DNA of 64,000 nt from an uncultured Pseudomonadota bacterium (lineage in GTDB: Bacteria > Pseudomonadota > Gammaproteobacteria > Steroidobacterales > Steroidobacteraceae), in NCBI GenBank assembly GCA_903884235.1, contig CAISEB010000012.1, positions 62,001 through 126,000 of the forward strand. Reading direction: 5' to 3'. Position numbers and translations under genes: made by a program. The notes under the pieces were generated by a model. It made no database searches, had not been told where the DNA came from, and worked only from the letters and a program-made list of their open reading frames with translations. This document shows, piece by piece, positions 30,288-40,182 of this stretch (within the stretch, counting starts at the first letter, position 1; each line of letters opens with the position of its first letter).

Positions 30288-30836
30288 CTACCTGACGGTG
30301 TAGCCACGGGCCTCGAGGCAGGCGCTGGTCGCCCGGCGATAGGCGCCGGCGCCGTCCCCTGCCGGCTGGGCGCCGCGGTCATCGTAGCGGGCGCGGTCGT
30401 CGCGCGCCGCCTCGGCCTGGGCCCGCTCGGAGGCATTGCCCACGAGCGCACCGGCGATCGCACCGACGGCCGCGCCACCCCCTTCGTCGCCATGCGGCGC
30501 GACGATCGCGCCGAGGACGGCGCCGGTGACGGCACCGAGTGCCGTGCCGGACCCCGGCGGCGGCGCCTCCGGGCGCTCGCGCGGCGGCGGGGCCACCGGC
30601 GCCATGCGGCTCGGGTCGAAATGGGTCTCGCGCACCGCCCAGGTGTGGCACTCGTAGCGGTCACGGTCGGTCTGCTCCGCGGTCTGCCCGCGGGCGGGGT
30701 AGACGACGAGCTCCGCGACCCGCGGGGCCGGGGGCGCGACGTCGTAGCGGCGCTGGTAGTGGCGGGGCGGCTCGACCACGCAGCCGGCCAGGGCGCTCGC
30801 CAGCGCGATCGAGGGCAAAAGGACTTGAATTCGCAT
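30288..30836 (-). CDS. Glycine-zipper lipoprotein
   Basis: 182 residues with lipobox ALAGC (C19). The module RYECHTWAVRETHFDPSR and the tail ACLEARGYTVR match the neighbouring secreted protein. Between them lies a glycine-zipper stretch (ALGAVTGAVLGAIVAP ... AAVGAIAGALVGN, about residues 97-135) that could span or insert in the outer membrane, as in the SlyB / 17-kDa antigen group. An 11-nt gap to the next gene suggests one transcript. Function unknown. Confidence 0.75.
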   Translation of the reverse strand: MRIQVLLPSIALASALAGCVVEPPRHYQRRYDVAPPAPRVAELVVYPARGQTAEQTDRDRYECHTWAVRETHFDPSRMAPVAPPPRERPEAPPPGSGTALGAVTGAVLGAIVAPHGDEGGGAAVGAIAGALVGNASERAQAEAARDDRARYDDRGAQPAGDGAGAYRRATSACLEARGYTVR

Positions 30837-31080
30837 CGGTCTTACTCCGGACGGGCGGTCCCGCCTACCTAATAACGCGGCAGGCGGCCGGCGGCTGACT
30901 CGGGCTCCCGGCCAGCGGTCGGGACACCTGCAGTGTAGACGCCCGGCCGGCCCGGGAGTTCATCCGGTAGCGGGCCTCTTTGCGGATCTTGACCCGGCAG
31001 CCTCTGGCGATCGTTACACTGAGGGCCCTCCCCCCGGAGATCACCGATGCCCCTGCGCCCCCCCGCCGCGGGTCGCCGCC

Positions 31081-32859
31081 GTGGCTGACGCCGCCGCCGA
31101 CCGCCCCAAGGCTCGCTCGCTGCGACCGCTGGCGGCACTGCGCCCGTTCCTCGCGCCATACCGGGCCCGGGCGCTGCTCGCGCTGTTCGCGCTGTTGGTC
31201 GCCGCGGCGGCGATGCTCGCGCTGCCGATCGCCCTGCGCCAGCTGCTCGACCACGGTCTCGCCGCGAACAGCGCGCAGACGATCAACCGCTACTTCATCG
31301 GCTTCCTGGCCGCCGCGGTCGTCTTCGGCGCGTTCGCGGCGCTGCGCTTCTACCACGTGACCTGGCTCGGCGAGCGCATCGTCGCCGACGTGCGCAACGC
31401 CGTGTACGGGCGAGTGATCAGGATGGATCCGACGTTCTTCGAAGTCACGCGCACGGGCGAAGTGCTGTCGCGCCTGACCACCGACACGACACTGGTGCAG
31501 TCGATCGCCGGATCCTCGCTGTCGATCGCACTGCGCACGTCGCTGAGTCTGATCGGCGCGCTGGTGATGCTCGCCCTGACGAGCCCGAAGCTGACCGGCG
31601 CGCTGGCGATCCTGATGCCGCTGGTGATCGTCCCGCTCATCGTGGTCGGGCGCAGCGTGCGATCGCTGTCGCGCGCCTCGCAGGATCGGGTCGCCGACTC
31701 GAGCGGACTGGCGGGCGAGACCCTGAACGCCGTGCAGACCGTGCAGGCCTACACGCTCGAGCCGCTGCAGGCCGCACGCTACGGCGCCGCGGTCGAAGCC
31801 GGGTTCGAGACCGGCGTGCAGCGCACGCGCGTCCGCGCCGCGCTGACGGCACTCGGCACGACGCTCGTGTTCGGCGCGATCACGGCCGTGCTCTGGCTCG
31901 GCGCGAGGGAAGTGCTCGCCGGCAGCATGACGGGCGGCCAGCTCGGCCAGTTCCTGCTCTACGCCGTCTACGTCGGCGCCTCGGCAGCCGCGCTCAGCGA
32001 GACCTGGGGCGAGGTGCAGCGCGGTGCCGGCGCCATGGAACGCCTGTCGGAACTGCTGGAGGCGAAGCCCGCGATCGCGGCGCCGGCCTCGCCCGCCCAC
32101 CTGCCGGCGCGCGCGTCCGGCCGGATCCGTTTCGATCACGTCGAGTTCCGCTATCCCTCGCGGCCCGACAACGCGGCACTGAGCGACTACACGCTCGATA
32201 TCGCGCCGGGCGAGACCGTGGCCCTCGTCGGCCCGTCCGGCGCCGGCAAGAGCACGGCCTTCCAGTTGCTGCTGCGCTTCTACGACCCCGCCTCCGGCCG
32301 CGTCCTCGTCGATGGCATCGACGTCGCGACCCTCGCGCCGGAGGAGCTGCGCGGCCAGATCGCACTCGTGCCGCAGGACACCGTGCTGTTCGGCGCGAGC
32401 GCGCGCGAGAACATCGGCTATGGCCGGCCGGGCGCGAGCGACGCGGAAATCGTCGCCGCGGCCGAGGCGGCGGCGGCCGACGGCTTCCTGCGGGAACTGC
32501 CGCAGGGCTACGACACGTTCCTCGGCGAACGTGGCCTCAGGCTGAGCGGCGGCCAGCGTCAGCGGCTCGCGATCGCGCGCGCGGTGCTGAAGAACCCGCC
32601 GATCCTGCTGCTGGACGAGGCGACGAGCGCACTCGACGCGGAAAGCGAGCGCCTCGTGCAGGAAGCGCTCGAGCGGCTGATGCGCGGCCGCACGACGCTG
32701 ATCATCGCGCACCGCCTCGCGACCGTGCTCAAGGCCGACCGCATCGTCGTGATGGACCACGGCCGCATCGTCGGCATCGGCACGCACCACGAGCTGATCG
32801 CGTCGAATCCGCTCTACGCGCGGCTCGCCGCGCTGCAGTTCAGCGCCGACGCTTCCTGA
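31081..32859 (+). CDS. MsbA-type ABC exporter, fused permease and ATPase
   Basis: 592-residue half-transporter. The transmembrane domain (about 30-320) contains six helices with TTDTTLVQSIAGSSLS in an intracellular loop. The ATPase shows Walker A GPSGAGKS near residue 383, Q-loop VPQDT, signature LSGGQRQR near 487, Walker B ILLLDEATSALD and H-loop AHRLA. It resembles the MsbA/BmrA/Lmr group; candidate substrates are lipids or drugs. It lacks lpxK next door, so it is probably not the essential MsbA. The start is GTG at 31081; the nearest ATG (31047) is out of frame. It is divergent from the lipoprotein genes. Confidence 0.9.
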   Translation: MADAAADRPKARSLRPLAALRPFLAPYRARALLALFALLVAAAAMLALPIALRQLLDHGLAANSAQTINRYFIGFLAAAVVFGAFAALRFYHVTWLGERIVADVRNAVYGRVIRMDPTFFEVTRTGEVLSRLTTDTTLVQSIAGSSLSIALRTSLSLIGALVMLALTSPKLTGALAILMPLVIVPLIVVGRSVRSLSRASQDRVADSSGLAGETLNAVQTVQAYTLEPLQAARYGAAVEAGFETGVQRTRVRAALTALGTTLVFGAITAVLWLGAREVLAGSMTGGQLGQFLLYAVYVGASAAALSETWGEVQRGAGAMERLSELLEAKPAIAAPASPAHLPARASGRIRFDHVEFRYPSRPDNAALSDYTLDIAPGETVALVGPSGAGKSTAFQLLLRFYDPASGRVLVDGIDVATLAPEELRGQIALVPQDTVLFGASARENIGYGRPGASDAEIVAAAEAAAADGFLRELPQGYDTFLGERGLRLSGGQRQRLAIARAVLKNPPILLLDEATSALDAESERLVQEALERLMRGRTTLIIAHRLATVLKADRIVVMDHGRIVGIGTHHELIASNPLYARLAALQFSADAS

Positions 32860-32868
32860 GCGCGTGCC

Positions 32869-32885
32869 GGCGGCGCTCAGCCGCC
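32869..32885. terminator. Hairpin between convergent ABC exporter and TonB receptor
   Basis: GGCGGC (32869-32874) pairs with GCCGCC (32880-32885) around GCTCA, starting ten bases after the exporter stop and overlapping the last codons of the receptor gene. It is placed like a bidirectional terminator but lacks a U-tract. Confidence 0.3.
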
Positions 32886-34994
32886 GAAGTGGCGGCCGAG
32901 CCCGACATAGATCGTGCGGCGCGCTCCCCACTGCGGGGCGCCGACACCGACACCGCTGCCATCGCGCAGCTCGTAGATGCGGTCGAGCAGGTTGAGCATG
33001 CTCACGCTCGCCTCGATCGGCCCGAGGCCCGGCACGTCGAGCGTGCGGCGCACCGCGAGATTGAGGGTCAGGTACGAGGGCAGGTGGTCCGCATTCAGGT
33101 ATCCGCGCCGGAGGCCGCTGCCGAACAGCCCATCGAGACTGATCGTCGTGCCGCGGATCGCGCGCGCGACGCCACCGGAGACCGTCCAGGTCTGGTCGTG
33201 GTCGAGCGGGATGTAGCGCGTGGCGATCGCCGCGAGCTCGTCCGGCGAGAAGTTGTACTGCCCCGAGACGATGTCACGACCGCGCGCCGAGCCGTAGGCC
33301 ACGTTGAGGTAGCTGCTGTTCGCGTCGACGTGCCAGCCGGTCGTCAGCTCGACCCCCCAGATGCGGCCGTCGGCGTAGTTGAACGGCGCGAAGATCACCG
33401 CGGGACCGAACTGGCCCTCGTCACCGAGGAAGCGCACGGTCCGGAAGTAACCATCGACCCCGAGCGTGACCGCCGGTGACAGGTGCCCCAGCACGCCGAC
33501 ATCCCAGTAGCGGCTGCGCTCGGAATGGACCGGGGTATTGCCGGTCGAGGGCGGCGCAGCCGTGGTGCCCGTGTAGAGCGAGAGCGATTCGACGCGGATC
33601 TTCTCGGTTGGCGGCGGCGTGAAGTAGTCCGCGTAGCCGGCGTGCAGCGAGAGTCGCGGCCCGATCTCCCAGACCAGGCCGAGGCGCGGGCTGAGCTGCT
33701 CCTCGCGCATCAGGCCGTCGTAGCGGTCGTAGCGCGCACCGAAGTTCACCGTCAGCGCGTCCGTCGGATGCCATTCATCCTGGGCGTAGACGCCGGCCAG
33801 TCGCGCGCCGTCGGCGCTGTCGTCGACGACCAGCACAGGCGTGTAGACGACGTTGCCCGCGGCATCGAGCGGATACAGCGTCGTGTTGACGCGCGAGTTC
33901 GCATGCTCCTCGTTCCACGTCAGGCCGACACGCACGGTGTGCGCGCTCGTGAGCTTCAGGCTCGCGTCCGCCTGCACGCCCCAGCGCGTGTTGTCGCGCA
34001 GCACCTCGCCGGACGCCCCGGTGAAGGCAAGGTCGCCCATGGCGTCGGGACGGTAGTGCACGTCGGTGTAGCGGTCGTAGAGGGCGACCTGGTAATGCAG
34101 CGGGGCCGACGGCGCGTTCTCGTAGGACAGGATCGCGAACCGATTGCCTTCGTGCTGGCGCTGGTCGAGCGCAGCGGACTCGGGCGCGGTGGCGCCGGGC
34201 GCGACGAATCCGGGCACGCTGCCGGGGACGACCGGGATCTGGAATGCGTCGTCCGAGGCACCGCCCATCAGCGCGACGCGCGACTCGTTGGCGAGCACAT
34301 AGGCCAGGTAGCCGAATCCGTTCCACTGCTCGGTGTGGTCGTGGCGTGCACCGACGGTGGGCAGCGGATTCTCGATGCCCAGGTCGTTGCGCAGGTAGCC
34401 GACCGTCGCGTAGTACGACAGGGCGGATGCATGCCCGCTGACCTCGGCGCTGGCTTCGCGATGCGCCGCGGACCCGTCGAGCAGGTCGATCGCGCCACCT
34501 TCGGCATACTCGCTGCCCTTGGTGTGGATGTCGACGACGCCCGCCGTGCGGTAGCCGTACTGCGCCGGCAGCGCGCCGGTCAGCAGGCGGATCTCGCTCG
34601 CGAAGCGCGGGTTCAGCGCCTGGCCGAACAGCGCGATCGACTCCGGAATCACCACGTCGTTGATGCGGTACTGGACGTTCGCGTGGTCGCCTCTGATGTG
34701 CAACTGGCCGAACGAGTCCTGCGTGACGCCCGGCGCGCGCAGCAGCACGTCGTTGAGGGGCGTCGCCTCCCCTAGAGGCAGGTTCTTGAGCTCATCGGCG
34801 CCGAGTCGATAGACGCTGGTGCCGGTCTCGGGCATCAGCCCGTTGCGCGCCGCGTCGAGACGCCGCGCGGTCACCTGGATCTCGGTGATCACGGACGGGT
34901 CGGCATCCGCTGCGGGCTCAGCGAGGGTCGCCCGCCCGTACAGGACAATCGCGGCGATGGCGGCCCGGGCGGCAACCCGGTGGAACTGGGACAT
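32877..34994 (-). CDS. TonB-dependent outer-membrane receptor
   Basis: 705-residue receptor: signal peptide to about residue 25, TonB-box-like EIQVTARRL near 38, a plug with PLNDVLLRAPGVTQDSFGQLHIRGDHANVQYRIND-type features split over residues 75-115, and a barrel ending IYVGLGRHFGG, which lacks the usual terminal aromatic residue. The plug sequence L-H-I-R-G-x-H is shared with receptors often found beside small DUF2946 proteins and linked to copper or siderophores. The start is ATG 34992-34994 behind GGAGTG. Its downstream partner on the minus strand is 62 nt upstream, at 35057-35386. The substrate is not proven. Confidence 0.9.
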   Translation of the reverse strand: MSQFHRVAARAAIAAIVLYGRATLAEPAADADPSVITEIQVTARRLDAARNGLMPETGTSVYRLGADELKNLPLGEATPLNDVLLRAPGVTQDSFGQLHIRGDHANVQYRINDVVIPESIALFGQALNPRFASEIRLLTGALPAQYGYRTAGVVDIHTKGSEYAEGGAIDLLDGSAAHREASAEVSGHASALSYYATVGYLRNDLGIENPLPTVGARHDHTEQWNGFGYLAYVLANESRVALMGGASDDAFQIPVVPGSVPGFVAPGATAPESAALDQRQHEGNRFAILSYENAPSAPLHYQVALYDRYTDVHYRPDAMGDLAFTGASGEVLRDNTRWGVQADASLKLTSAHTVRVGLTWNEEHANSRVNTTLYPLDAAGNVVYTPVLVVDDSADGARLAGVYAQDEWHPTDALTVNFGARYDRYDGLMREEQLSPRLGLVWEIGPRLSLHAGYADYFTPPPTEKIRVESLSLYTGTTAAPPSTGNTPVHSERSRYWDVGVLGHLSPAVTLGVDGYFRTVRFLGDEGQFGPAVIFAPFNYADGRIWGVELTTGWHVDANSSYLNVAYGSARGRDIVSGQYNFSPDELAAIATRYIPLDHDQTWTVSGGVARAIRGTTISLDGLFGSGLRRGYLNADHLPSYLTLNLAVRRTLDVPGLGPIEASVSMLNLLDRIYELRDGSGVGVGAPQWGARRTIYVGLGRHFGG

Positions 34995-35056
34995 CTGGCA
35001 CTCCGATGACGAACTGGGCACTCCCCGGCAGCCGCGATGGCCATCGGGACGGGTGA

Positions 35057-35386
35057 TCAGCAGGTCGCGGGAGGAGCCCGGGAGCGGTATACGGCGATCG
35101 TGGCGGTCGGATTCGGCGCGAGGACGTCCACGGCGTCCGGCAGCGCCGGCAGCGCCGCGGGTGCGGCGACCAGGCCGACGGGCGTGGGTGCCGCGCCGGC
35201 ACTGGCTGAGGCGATGCAATCGGCACACAACACGGCGTGCGGCGCGACATCGGCCCGCCCGAGATGGCTGACCCCATGCGCAAAGCCATGCATCTGGGCG
35301 GCCCAGAACGCGAGCACGACGACGAGCAGCCACAGCCCACGGGGGCTGGACGGCTGGACGGCGGCGGGGCGCGGGGCTGGATTCAC
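35057..35386 (-). CDS. DUF2946-like small His/Cys membrane protein
   Basis: 109 residues with one N-terminal transmembrane helix (GLWLLVVVLAFWAAQMHGFAHG), then H-x-x-x-H (HGVSH), and H-A-V-L-C-A-D-C, giving a His and CxxC cluster suited to bind a soft metal. DUF2946 proteins often precede TonB receptor genes and are thought to take part in copper handling; I assign it by this arrangement, not by search. The start is GTG 35384-35386. It would be transcribed before the receptor at 32877-34994. Confidence 0.65.
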   Translation of the reverse strand: MNPAPRPAAVQPSSPRGLWLLVVVLAFWAAQMHGFAHGVSHLGRADVAPHAVLCADCIASASAGAAPTPVGLVAAPAALPALPDAVDVLAPNPTATIAVYRSRAPPATC

Positions 35387-35561
35387 GCGGGGACCTTAGC
35401 AGAACGGGGGGAATGCCCGCAGCAGGGCTCGGCGTTCGGACCCGTACGCGCCCCCAAAGTTCAGCCGGCTGGGCCGCTTTCGGGCCGGGCATCCGGTGGT
35501 ACGATCCCGGAATTCCGGCGCGCGGCCGACAGCGCCGCGCCACCGTCAACCAGGGGGATGC

Positions 35562-36032
35562 ATGACGACGCTCAAGGTGAATGGCCAGACGCTCGAGACC
35601 GACGCCGCGCTCGACACCCCGCTGCTGTGGGTGCTGCGCGACCACCTCGGCATGACCGGCACGAAGTTCGGCTGCGGCAAGTCGCTCTGTGGCGCATGCA
35701 CGGTGCATGTGGAGGGCTCGGCGACCCGCTCGTGCGTCACGCTGCTCAGCACGGTCGTCGGCAAGGACATCCGCACCATCGAGGGCCTGTCGAAGGACCG
35801 CTCGCATCCGGTGCAGCGCGCCTGGGTCGAACTCGACGTGCCGCAGTGCGGCTACTGCCAGTCCGGCCAGATCATGTCCGCCACGGCACTGCTCGAACGC
35901 ACGCCGAATCCGACCGATGCCGAGATCGATTCGGCAATGGCCGGCAACATCTGCCGCTGCGGCACCTACCCGCGCATCCGTGCCGCGATCCATCGCGCGG
36001 CGGAGCTGATCAAGACCGGCGGTGCCGCGTGA
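35562..36032 (+). CDS. [2Fe-2S] subunit of molybdenum hydroxylase (IorA-like)
   Basis: 156-residue iron-sulfur subunit that passes electrons from the molybdenum centre. The plant-type cluster ligands are C38, C43, C46 and C58 ([10 protein letters not shown] ... C). The second, helical cluster uses C96, C99, C131 and C133 (QCGYC ... CRC). The length and order match the small subunit of isoquinoline 1-oxidoreductase-type enzymes. The start is ATG 35562 with GGGGAT four bases upstream. The stop overlaps the large-subunit start (GTGA). Confidence 0.93.
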   Translation: MTTLKVNGQTLETDAALDTPLLWVLRDHLGMTGTKFGCGKSLCGACTVHVEGSATRSCVTLLSTVVGKDIRTIEGLSKDRSHPVQRAWVELDVPQCGYCQSGQIMSATALLERTPNPTDAEIDSAMAGNICRCGTYPRIRAAIHRAAELIKTGGAA

Positions 36033-38173
36033 GCGCAGCCCCTGGCGTCATCGACCGCCGTCGCTTCCTGCAGGCGTCCGCGCTGGCGGGTGGCGGATTG
36101 CTGATCGGCATCACGCTGACCGGCTGCGGAAAGCCAGCCGACAAGGCCGGCGCCCCCGGCGCCGGCGGGCAGCCGAATGCATGGCTCAAGATCGCCGGCG
36201 ACGGCGCGATCACGATCATCATCGACAAGTCCGAAATGGGCCAGGGCGTCTACACCGCACTGCCGATGCTGATCGCCGACGAACTCGAGGTGGCGCTGAC
36301 GGCAGTGAAGGTCGAGTTCGCGCCCGCCGCCAAGGAATACGCGAACACGCTGCTCGGCACGCAGATCACCGGCGGCAGCACCAGCGTCCGCGAGGCGTGG
36401 ACGAAGCTGCGCACGGCGGGCGCCCAGGCGCGCGCGATGCTGCTCGAGGCCGCCGCCGAGCAGTGGAAGACCGATGTCGCCAAGCTGAAGCTCGCGGACG
36501 GGTCGGTCGTGGGTCCCGGCGGCGAGAAGCTCGGCTTCGGCGAACTCGCGGCGGCTGCCGCGAAGAAGACGCCGCCGAAGGACGCGAAGCCGAAGGAGCG
36601 CGCCGCCTACAGCCTCATCGGCAAGGCCCAGCCGCGCCTCGACACGCCGTCGAAGGTCGACGGCACCGCGATCTACGGCATCGACGTCCGGCTGCCGGGC
36701 CTGAAGTATGCGGCGCTCGCCCAGTCCCCGACGCTCGGCGGCAAGCTGAAGGCGGTCGACTCGGCCGCCGCCGAGAAGCTGCCGGGCGTCGTCAAGGTCG
36801 TCACCGTCGGCAGCGGCGTCGCGGTCGTGGCCGACCACTACTGGCAGGCGCGCGTCGCGCGCGATGCGCTGAAGATCACCTGGGACGAGGGCCCGAACGC
36901 CGCGCTCTCCAACGCCGCGATCCTCGCGGGGCTGAAGGCCGCGACCGGCAGCGGGCAGTCGGCCCGCAAGGACGGCGACGTCGCCGCGGCGCTGAAGGGC
37001 GCGAAGCGCCAGCTGTCGTCCGGCTACGAACTGCCGCTGCTCGCGCACGCGACGATGGAGCCGATGAACTGCACCGCCGATGCGCGCGCGGACGGTTGCG
37101 ACGTCTACGTCGGCACGCAGATCCAGCAGGTCGCGCAGGGCGCGGTCGCCACCGCCCTCGGGCTCAAGCCCGAGCAGGTTCGGATCCACACGCAGATGCT
37201 CGGCGGCGGCTTCGGTCGCCGGCTCGAAGTCGACTTCATCCCGGCCGCGGCCGAGGCCTCGAAGGCGGTCGGCGCGCCGGTGCAGGTCATCTGGTCGCGC
37301 GAGGACGACATGACCCACGACGCGTACCGCCCGCCCGCGTACGACGTCGCGACCGCCGCGTTCGACACGAACAACGCGCTGTCGGCCGTGCACCTCAGGC
37401 TGACGAGCCCGTCGGTGACGGCGCGGATGTTCCCGCCGGTCGTCGAGAAGAACGTCGATCCGTTCGCCGTCGAGGCCGCCGCGAACTACCTGTACGACGT
37501 GCCCAACGTGGCCGTGGACTACGTCCGCCACGAGATCGGCATCAACGTCGGCTACTGGCGCTCGGTGAGCCATTCGCTCAACTGCTTCGTCGTCGAGAGC
37601 TTCATGGACGAGCTCGCCCACGTCGCGGGGAAGGATCCGTTCGAGTTCCGGCGCGCGCTGCTCGAGAAGCAGCCACGCGCGAAGCGCGTGCTCGAGGAAG
37701 TCGCGAGCCGGGCGGGCTGGGGCAAGGCGGAGCCGGGGCACCACCAGGGCATCGCGGTGATGGAGGGCTACGGGACGTACATCGCGCAGGTCGCGGACGT
37801 CTCGGTGAGCGCCGGCAAGCTGAAGGTGCACCGGATCACCTGCGTCGTCGACTGCGGCCAGATGGTCAACCCGAAGATCGTCGAATCGCAGATCTCGAGC
37901 GCGATGGTGTACGGCCTGTCGGCGGCGCTGTACGGCGAGATCACGCTCGTCGGCGGCAAGGTCCACCAGACCAACTTCGACAACTACCGGGTCGTGCGCC
38001 TCAACGACGCGCCCGAGCTCGACGTGCAGCTGATCGACAGCAGCGAGGCGCCGGGCGGCGTCGGCGAGCCGGGCGTGGCGCCCGTCGCGCCGGCGATCGC
38101 GAACGCGATCTTCGCGGCGACCGGCCAGCGCATCCGTGCGCTGCCGTTCGCGGCGCAGAAGGGCCTCGTCTAG
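36029..38173 (+). CDS. Tat-exported molybdopterin-binding large subunit (IorB-like)
   Basis: 714-residue catalytic subunit of the xanthine dehydrogenase/aldehyde oxidase family. It hydroxylates an aromatic N-heterocycle or oxidises an aldehyde; the substrate cannot be read from sequence. The N-terminus has the twin-arginine signal [15 protein letters not shown] followed by a cysteine in TGCGK. Molybdopterin motifs include [15 protein letters not shown] near residue 395, and the catalytic glutamate lies in [10 protein letters not shown] near 680. No FAD subunit is present, as in IorAB-type enzymes, where electrons go to a membrane or periplasmic acceptor. The start is GTG 36029, inside the small-subunit stop. 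The Tat signal implies export of the folded complex. Confidence 0.93.
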   Translation: MSAAPGVIDRRRFLQASALAGGGLLIGITLTGCGKPADKAGAPGAGGQPNAWLKIAGDGAITIIIDKSEMGQGVYTALPMLIADELEVALTAVKVEFAPAAKEYANTLLGTQITGGSTSVREAWTKLRTAGAQARAMLLEAAAEQWKTDVAKLKLADGSVVGPGGEKLGFGELAAAAAKKTPPKDAKPKERAAYSLIGKAQPRLDTPSKVDGTAIYGIDVRLPGLKYAALAQSPTLGGKLKAVDSAAAEKLPGVVKVVTVGSGVAVVADHYWQARVARDALKITWDEGPNAALSNAAILAGLKAATGSGQSARKDGDVAAALKGAKRQLSSGYELPLLAHATMEPMNCTADARADGCDVYVGTQIQQVAQGAVATALGLKPEQVRIHTQMLGGGFGRRLEVDFIPAAAEASKAVGAPVQVIWSREDDMTHDAYRPPAYDVATAAFDTNNALSAVHLRLTSPSVTARMFPPVVEKNVDPFAVEAAANYLYDVPNVAVDYVRHEIGINVGYWRSVSHSLNCFVVESFMDELAHVAGKDPFEFRRALLEKQPRAKRVLEEVASRAGWGKAEPGHHQGIAVMEGYGTYIAQVADVSVSAGKLKVHRITCVVDCGQMVNPKIVESQISSAMVYGLSAALYGEITLVGGKVHQTNFDNYRVVRLNDAPELDVQLIDSSEAPGGVGEPGVAPVAPAIANAIFAATGQRIRALPFAAQKGLV

Positions 38174-38176
38174 CGC

Positions 38177-39520
38177 GTGGCCGGGCGCGACCCGTCCTGG
38201 AATCCCGCGTCCGACGCGGCAGGCGCGGGCCTGCCGCGGGTCGCGTGGGGCCGTGGCTGCCACGTCCATGACGCGGCGGGGCGGCGCTACATCGATGCAT
38301 CCGGGGGCCCGGCCGTGTTCTGCCTCGGGCACGGCCACCCCGAGGTCAACGCCGCGATCGCCGCGCAGCTCGACCGCATCGCGCACGGCTATCGATACAC
38401 GTTCACGAGCGACCCGCTCGAGGAACTGACCGCGCGGGTCGCCGCCGCGGCGGGCCCGGACCTCGATTCCATGGTGTTCGTCTCGGGTGGCTCCGAAGCG
38501 GTCGAGTCCGCGCTCAAGATCGCGCTCCAGTACCACTCCGCGCGCGGCGAACCGAATCGGCGCCGGTTCATCGCGCGACGCCGCTCCTGGCATGGCAACA
38601 CGCTGGGTGCGCTCGCGGTCTCCGACTTCACGGCCAGGCGCGCGCCATTCGAGGGCGCGCTCGTCGAAGCCTCGTTCGTGCCGAGCGTCAACCTCTACCG
38701 GCCGCCGGCCGGCGTCGCGCCGGCCGACCTCGGCGCACACGCGGCGGCGGAGCTCGAGGCGGAGATCGAGCGCCTCGGCGCGGAACGGGTCGCGGCGTTC
38801 ATCTTCGAACCGGTCGTCGGCGCCGCCGGCGGCGTACTGCCCGCACCCGAGGGCTATGCGCGCCGGATCCGGGACCTCTGCGACCGGTACGGCGTGCTGA
38901 TGATCGCCGACGAGGTGATGTGCGGCGCCGGCCGCTGCGGCACCTGGCGCGCGCTCGAGCACGACGGGGTGGTGCCGGACATCTGCGCGGTCGCGAAGGG
39001 ACTTGGCGGCGGCTACGTGCCGCTCGGTGCCGCGCTCTACCACCGTCGGCTCGCCGAGGTGCTCGACGCGGTGGACGGCGGCCCGCTGACCGGCCACACG
39101 TTCACGGGCCACACGCTCGCCTGCGCGGCGGGCGTCGCGGTCCAGCGCATCATCGAGCGAGACCACCTCCTCGAGCGCGTGGCCCGGGACGGAGCGACGT
39201 TCCGTGCGGCCCTCGCTGCCGAGGTCGCGGACATCGAGGCCGTGGGCGACGTGCGCGGACGGGGATTCTTCGTCGGCGTCGAGTTCGTCCGGGACCGCGC
39301 CAGCCGCGAGCCCTTCGATCCGGCGCTCGGGGTCAGCGGCCGGGTCGGCAGCGCCGCGAACGCGCTCGGACTGCTGCTGTATCCGATTGGCGGCAACGTC
39401 GACGGAACACGCGGCGATGCACTGATTCTCGCACCTCCCTACAATGCACCTCCCGAGATCCTCGACGAAATCGTCGTCCTGACCGGCCGGGCCATACGAA
39501 CGGCGCTTGGCGGCGCCTGA
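38177..39520 (+). CDS. Class III PLP-dependent aminotransferase
   Basis: 447-residue aminotransferase of the omega-amino acid/acetylornithine class. The PLP lysine is K274 in AVAKGLGGGYVPLGA, preceded by IADEVMCGAGRCGTW (Asp contacting the pyridine nitrogen) and followed by GHTFTGHTLACAAG. The N-terminus GCHVHDAAGRRYIDASGG is standard. The start is GTG 38177, three bases after the molybdenum-hydroxylase stop, so the three genes are probably one transcript. Candidate substrates are diamines, taurine-like or beta-amino compounds. Linkage to the hydroxylase suggests breakdown of a nitrogen compound, but this is inference. Confidence 0.9.
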   Translation: MAGRDPSWNPASDAAGAGLPRVAWGRGCHVHDAAGRRYIDASGGPAVFCLGHGHPEVNAAIAAQLDRIAHGYRYTFTSDPLEELTARVAAAAGPDLDSMVFVSGGSEAVESALKIALQYHSARGEPNRRRFIARRRSWHGNTLGALAVSDFTARRAPFEGALVEASFVPSVNLYRPPAGVAPADLGAHAAAELEAEIERLGAERVAAFIFEPVVGAAGGVLPAPEGYARRIRDLCDRYGVLMIADEVMCGAGRCGTWRALEHDGVVPDICAVAKGLGGGYVPLGAALYHRRLAEVLDAVDGGPLTGHTFTGHTLACAAGVAVQRIIERDHLLERVARDGATFRAALAAEVADIEAVGDVRGRGFFVGVEFVRDRASREPFDPALGVSGRVGSAANALGLLLYPIGGNVDGTRGDALILAPPYNAPPEILDEIVVLTGRAIRTALGGA

Positions 39521-39532
39521 ACCGAGACATCC

Positions 39533-40171
39533 ATGTACCTGCCGAAGCACTTCGAAGAGACGCGACCCGAGATCCTGCACGGGCTGATCCACGAGCATGC
39601 GCTCGCCACGCTGGTCGTGCAGGGCCCCGAGGGCCTGGTCGCGAACCACCTCCCGCTCGCCCTGCGCCCGGACGAGGGTCCGCACGGCAGCCTCGTCGGC
39701 CACCTGGCCCGCGGCAACCCGCTCTGGCGGATCGCCGGCGACGGCATCGAGTGCCTCGCGATCTTCAGCGGGCGCCACCACTACATCTCGCCCAACGGCT
39801 ACGCGACCCGCAGCGCGACCCGGCGCGTCGTGCCGACGTGGAACTACGAGGTCGTGCACGTCCACGGCCGGCTCGCGGCCATCGAGGACGGACCCTGGGT
39901 GTACCGGGTGCTCACCGAGGCCGCGGCGACCCACGAGGCGCCGGAGAAGGAGCCGTGGACGCTGGCAGAGCCTCCGGCCGACTACATGGAAGGCATGCTG
40001 CGCGGCATCGTCGGCATTCGCCTTGAAATCTCCTCGATGACGGGCAAGTTCAAGCTCAGCCAGAACCAGCCCGCGGAGAACCGGGAAACACTCGTGGCGT
40101 CCCTGCGCGAGAAATCCCGCCCCGAGGCGGCAGACATGGCCGACGCCATCCTCGCGCATCGCCCGAAATAA
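39533..40171 (+). CDS. PaiB-family FMN-binding protein
   Basis: 212-residue protein of the PaiB/FMN-binding split-barrel family. Named after a Bacillus negative regulator of sporulation and protease genes, its members bind flavin; the molecular role outside Bacillus is unclear. Recognisable: MYLPKHFEETRPEILHGLI at the start, VANHLPL near residue 38, GRHHYISPNGYA near 80, VPTWNYEVVHVHG near 98, and the conserved tail MTGKFKLSQNQPAENR. The start is the ATG 13 nt after the aminotransferase stop. Confidence 0.88.
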   Translation: MYLPKHFEETRPEILHGLIHEHALATLVVQGPEGLVANHLPLALRPDEGPHGSLVGHLARGNPLWRIAGDGIECLAIFSGRHHYISPNGYATRSATRRVVPTWNYEVVHVHGRLAAIEDGPWVYRVLTEAAATHEAPEKEPWTLAEPPADYMEGMLRGIVGIRLEISSMTGKFKLSQNQPAENRETLVASLREKSRPEAADMADAILAHRPK

Positions 40172-40182
40172 GGCACCGAGCA

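Noticed and set aside
35966-40159. Very long minus-strand open frame (about 1400 codons) opposite the molybdenum hydroxylase and aminotransferase genes
   Set aside because: It mirrors strongly conserved plus-strand genes; its translation is a run of Arg, Asp, Val and His with no motif. Long antisense frames are expected in high-GC DNA.
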